From Pararoseburia sp963661325 (GTDB lineage: Bacteria; Bacillota; Clostridia; Lachnospirales; Lachnospiraceae): 8,682 nucleotides of DNA. The DNA is taken from the NCBI GenBank assembly GCA_963661325.1, contig CAVLBP010000097.1, positions 1 to 8,682 on the forward strand, in the 5' to 3' direction. Position numbers and translations under genes: made by a program. Of this stretch, positions 6,778 to 8,682 are shown one piece after another. Position 1 is the stretch's first letter. The number at the start of each line of letters is the position of its first letter. The notes below the pieces were generated by a model that had not been told where the DNA came from, searched no databases, and saw nothing but the letters and a program-made list of their open reading frames with translations.

Positions 6778-7638
6778 ATGTTTGATCAGGTAACAATGAC
6801 ATTAAATGTAGACCCATATATCAGAAGTGCGTTGCAGGAGGACATCACGAGCGAGGATGTCAGCACCAACAGTGTGATGCCGGAGGCAAAACTGGGAGAG
6901 GTGGATCTGATCTGCAAACAGGATGGTATTATCTGCGGCTTGCAGATCTTCAGCCGTGTGTTTGAGATGCTGGATCCAAAGACAAAGATCGAACTGTTTG
7001 CAAAAGACGGTGATGCGGTAAAAGCCGGGGATCATATGGCAAAGGTGACAGGGGATATCCGTGTCCTTTTATGCGGAGAACGTACGGCACTCAATTATTT
7101 GCAGCGCATGAGTGGTATCGCAACCTATACCCATCAGATCGCAGGTATGCTGGAAGGCACCGGCATCAGACTTTTAGATACCAGAAAGACAACGCCGAAC
7201 AACCGTATTTTTGAAAAATATGCGGTCCGCGTGGGCGGGGGAAATAATCACCGCTACAATTTGACAGATGGGGTGCTTTTAAAGGATAATCATATTGGTG
7301 CAGCAGGCGGCGTAAAGGAAGCCATTGCACACGCCAAGGAATATGCACCCTTTGTCCGCAAGATCGAGGTGGAAGTCGAAGATCTTTCTATGGTAAAAGA
7401 GGCAGTTGAGGCTGGCGCGGACATCATCATGTTAGATAACATGGATCATGATACCATGGCACAGGCTATGGCGATCATTGACGGAAAGGCAGAAGTCGAA
7501 GTCAGCGGAAATATGACCGAGGAGAATCTGGCAAAATTATCCGGTCTGGGCGTCGATTATGTTTCCAGCGGTGCGCTGACACATTCAGCACCGATCATGG
7601 ATATTTCTTTGAAAAATCTGCATCCGATCGAAGCGTGA
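6778..7638 (+). CDS. nadC: Nicotinate-nucleotide pyrophosphorylase (carboxylating), quinolinate phosphoribosyltransferase NadC
   Basis: Type II phosphoribosyltransferase of 286 aa that joins quinolinate to PRPP and decarboxylates it, giving nicotinate mononucleotide, the last step of the de novo branch. The N-terminal alpha/beta sandwich (about 1-110) is followed by the open alpha/beta barrel. Substrate residues known from the family are visible: Arg102 in ERTALNYLQRMSG, Arg136-Lys137 in DTRKTTP, His158-Arg159 in GGGNNHRYNL, Lys169 in LLKDNH, Glu199 in KIEVEVE and Asp220 in IMLDNMD. Their spacing follows the Mycobacterium tuberculosis enzyme with an offset of two to three. The end SSGALTHSAPIMDISL (263-278) is the usual phosphate-binding C-terminus. 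A minor variant is TTPNNR where many homologues have TTPGLR. The length is normal. It lies 28 bases after nadB and 11 bases before niaR, in one transcript. Confidence 0.97.
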   Translation: MFDQVTMTLNVDPYIRSALQEDITSEDVSTNSVMPEAKLGEVDLICKQDGIICGLQIFSRVFEMLDPKTKIELFAKDGDAVKAGDHMAKVTGDIRVLLCGERTALNYLQRMSGIATYTHQIAGMLEGTGIRLLDTRKTTPNNRIFEKYAVRVGGGNNHRYNLTDGVLLKDNHIGAAGGVKEAIAHAKEYAPFVRKIEVEVEDLSMVKEAVEAGADIIMLDNMDHDTMAQAMAIIDGKAEVEVSGNMTEENLAKLSGLGVDYVSSGALTHSAPIMDISLKNLHPIEA

Positions 7639-7640
7639 GG
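7637..7640 (+). promoter_or_regulatory. Ribosome binding site for niaR, overlapping the nadC stop
   Basis: GAGG overlaps the nadC TGA and lies 9 bases before a TTG start. A weak site plus a TTG start suggests the repressor is made at a lower level than the enzymes and is coupled to nadC translation. The spacing is seen; the expression level is inference. Confidence 0.55.
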
Positions 7641-7649
7641 TAAGAAAAG

Positions 7650-8195
7650 TTGAGTGGAGAAGAACGTAGAAATCAGATCATTCATATTTTACAATCGAGT
7701 GATACGCCAATCTCCGGTGTCAAACTGGCAAAGATGCTTGATGTGAGCCGGCAGGTCATTGTGCAGGATGTGGCATTGCTCCGTGCCAAGGACATCTGTA
7801 TTCATTCGACCAACAGGGGCTATGTCATCGACAAGAATCAGGAGACCCTGCGTGTCTTTAAGGTCATCCATACGGAGGAAGAGACGGCAGAGGAACTACA
7901 GACGATCATTGATCTGGGGGGCTGGGTCAAGGATGTCTTTGTCTATCATAAGACCTATGGCGTGATCCGTGGGGAACTGAATATCCATTCCCGCTATGAT
8001 ATTGAGCAGTATATCGCAGAACTCAAAAGCGGCAAATCCAGCCAGTTGATGAATGTGACATCGGGCTATCATTATCATACAGTTTATGCGCGGGATGAGG
8101 CGGTCCTAGACCGGATCCAGGAACTCTTGGGAGAAAAAGGATTTTTGGCGAAATTGCAGGAATATGAACCGGTGAACTTCTGGGAAGAAGGATAA
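7650..8195 (+). CDS. niaR: NiaR (YrxA-type) niacin-responsive transcriptional repressor
   Basis: DNA-binding repressor of 181 aa that senses nicotinic acid and turns off NAD synthesis genes. Residues about 6-60 form an HTH_11 winged helix: the recognition region is around VSRQVIVQDVALLRAK (32-47) and the wing ends NRGYVID (55-61). Residues about 70-165 form the 3H domain. His74, Glu82, His141 and His143 sit in the pattern of the metal site of Thermotoga maritima TM1602 (His79, Glu87, His144, His146), with further conserved His100 in VYHKTYG and His113 in LNIHSR. The start codon is TTG at 7650, 11 bases after nadC. As the last gene of the operon it would repress its own transcription through the palindrome over the -35 box at 4471-4486. 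The family and domains are secure; the ligand is assumed from characterised NiaR proteins. Confidence 0.94.
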   Translation: MSGEERRNQIIHILQSSDTPISGVKLAKMLDVSRQVIVQDVALLRAKDICIHSTNRGYVIDKNQETLRVFKVIHTEEETAEELQTIIDLGGWVKDVFVYHKTYGVIRGELNIHSRYDIEQYIAELKSGKSSQLMNVTSGYHYHTVYARDEAVLDRIQELLGEKGFLAKLQEYEPVNFWEEG

Positions 8196-8229
8196 AAAAT
8201 CCGCAGGTGCGTTTGCATCTGCGGATTTT
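8196..8229 (+). terminator. Terminator of the nad operon
   Basis: A 15-bp stem pairs AAAATCCGCAGGTGC (8196-8210) with GCATCTGCGGATTTT (8215-8229) around a GTTT loop, with one G-T pair. It starts on the base after the niaR stop. The T run is only four long, then GG and TTT, but the stem is strong and begins with A4, so it may work in both directions. Confidence 0.9.
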
Positions 8230-8232
8230 GGT

Positions 8233-8261
8233 TTGTCAATAGGGAAAAAGAATTGTAGAAT
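8233..8261 (+). promoter_or_regulatory. Predicted promoter of the FliB-like gene
   Basis: TTGTCA (8233-8238), a 17-base spacer and TAGAAT (8256-8261) make a good sigma-A type promoter 32 bases before the ATG at 8294. It has the same -35 hexamer as the nad promoter but no palindrome around it, so NiaR control is not expected. Confidence 0.65.
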
Positions 8262-8293
8262 AAATCTATATCAAAAAGGATGGAAAAGAAGAA

Positions 8294-8682
8294 ATGCTAA
8301 GACGAAAAGTCAGAGGGTATGATCGTTTTCAATGTATAGCGGGAGATTGCCCAGAGACCTGCTGTGCGGGCTGGTTGATCGAGATTGATGATAAGGCTTT
8401 AGAGGACTATAAAAAGGAGACCAGTGCTTATGGGGAAACCCTGTGCGCACGGATCGATTGGGAGGAAAAAGTCTTCAGGCAGGATGCGGATGCACGCTGT
8501 GCTTTTTTGCGCCAGGACGGTCTGTGCGATATGTATTGTCACTTGGGCGAGGACAGCCTTTGCCTGACCTGCACTTCCTACCCGAGACATACGGAGGAAT
8601 TTGAAAATGTCAGGGAATATTCGCTTGCCATTTCCTGCCCGGCAGTGGCGGAGCAGCTTTTAGCGACCACGCAGCCGCTTTC
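8294..8682 (+). CDS. FliB-like protein (flagellin lysine-N-methylase family), 3' end outside the window
   Basis: The first 129 codons are present and the frame is open to the window edge; full-length members are several hundred residues. The N-terminal Cys pattern fits the FliB/YkgJ-like group: Cys14, Cys19, Cys23 and Cys24 in FQCIAGDCPETCCAGW, then Cys69 in CAFLRQDGLC (69-78), Cys82, and LGEDSLCLTCTSYPRH (84-99) with Cys90 and Cys93, and Cys115 in ISCP. These probably bind a metal or iron-sulfur centre. FliB in Salmonella methylates lysines of flagellin, but many clostridial homologues sit far from flagellar genes and their target is unproven; no flagellar gene is seen here. The ATG at 8294 has only a weak purine-rich site; AAAGGA at 8275-8280 lies 13 bases away. 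It has its own promoter after the nad terminator. Confidence 0.8.
   Translation, partial: MLRRKVRGYDRFQCIAGDCPETCCAGWLIEIDDKALEDYKKETSAYGETLCARIDWEEKVFRQDADARCAFLRQDGLCDMYCHLGEDSLCLTCTSYPRHTEEFENVREYSLAISCPAVAEQLLATTQPL

Noticed and set aside
7189..7206. TTPNNR in NadC instead of the commoner TTPGLR
   Set aside because: The substrate-binding Arg and Lys before it and the Arg after it are kept, and similar Asn variants are familiar in Firmicutes NadC, so it is not likely to change function.
8280..8300. Tiny frame MEKKKC starting at an ATG at 8280, overlapping the FliB-like start
   Set aside because: Six codons only, with the AAAGGA too close to act as its ribosome binding site. It might be a leader by chance, but nothing else supports it.

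Overview
The window looks like chromosomal DNA of an anaerobic Firmicute, most likely a gut-type Clostridia of the Lachnospiraceae kind. Reasons: the gene order nadA-nadB-nadC-niaR with a 3H-domain (NiaR/YrxA) repressor, strong AGGAGG-type ribosome binding sites, an operon of intracellular glycosidases, and a FliB-type Cys-rich protein as seen in clostridial genomes. All supported genes are on the + strand. The family-level assignment is inference from protein style and gene order, not from a search.

Region 1 (about 1-4440) is the tail or whole of a glycoside-hydrolase operon: a GH43 enzyme with a C-terminal CBM6-like module, a GH35 beta-galactosidase-like enzyme with a DUF5597-type C-terminus, and a GH1 beta-glucosidase-type enzyme with an unusual helical insertion. 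They are 12 and 17 bp apart, each with its own Shine-Dalgarno sequence, and end at a clear intrinsic terminator (4395-4440). None has a signal peptide, so they probably trim imported plant-cell-wall oligosaccharides in the cytoplasm, exo-style: arabinosyl/xylosyl, galactosyl and glucosyl ends. Galactosylated/arabinosylated xyloglucan or related hemicellulose fragments are a reasonable guess, but not proven. The promoter and any transporter lie upstream of the window.

Region 2 (about 4452-8229) is the de novo NAD biosynthesis operon. Quinolinate synthase (nadA), a short L-aspartate oxidase (nadB) and quinolinate phosphoribosyltransferase (nadC) convert aspartate plus dihydroxyacetone phosphate into nicotinate mononucleotide. 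The last gene encodes NiaR, the niacin-responsive repressor. A 16-bp palindrome, CTTGTCA-cc-TGACAAG, covers the -35 box of a very good sigma-A promoter (TTGTCA-17 bp-TATACT with an extended -10 TG). It is the obvious NiaR operator, giving an autoregulated feedback loop. A long hairpin terminator follows niaR.

Region 3 (8230-8682) holds a second recognisable promoter and the 5' part of a flagellin lysine-N-methylase (FliB)-like gene that runs off the window.

The two blocks differ sharply in codon use: ATC is 2 of 26 Ile codons in the GH1 gene but 17 of 22 in nadA. The glycosidase operon may therefore be a later acquisition, with the boundary at or near the terminator/promoter gap around 4440. 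I saw no mobile element, tRNA, CRISPR or wholly new system; the biology here is mostly recognisable.
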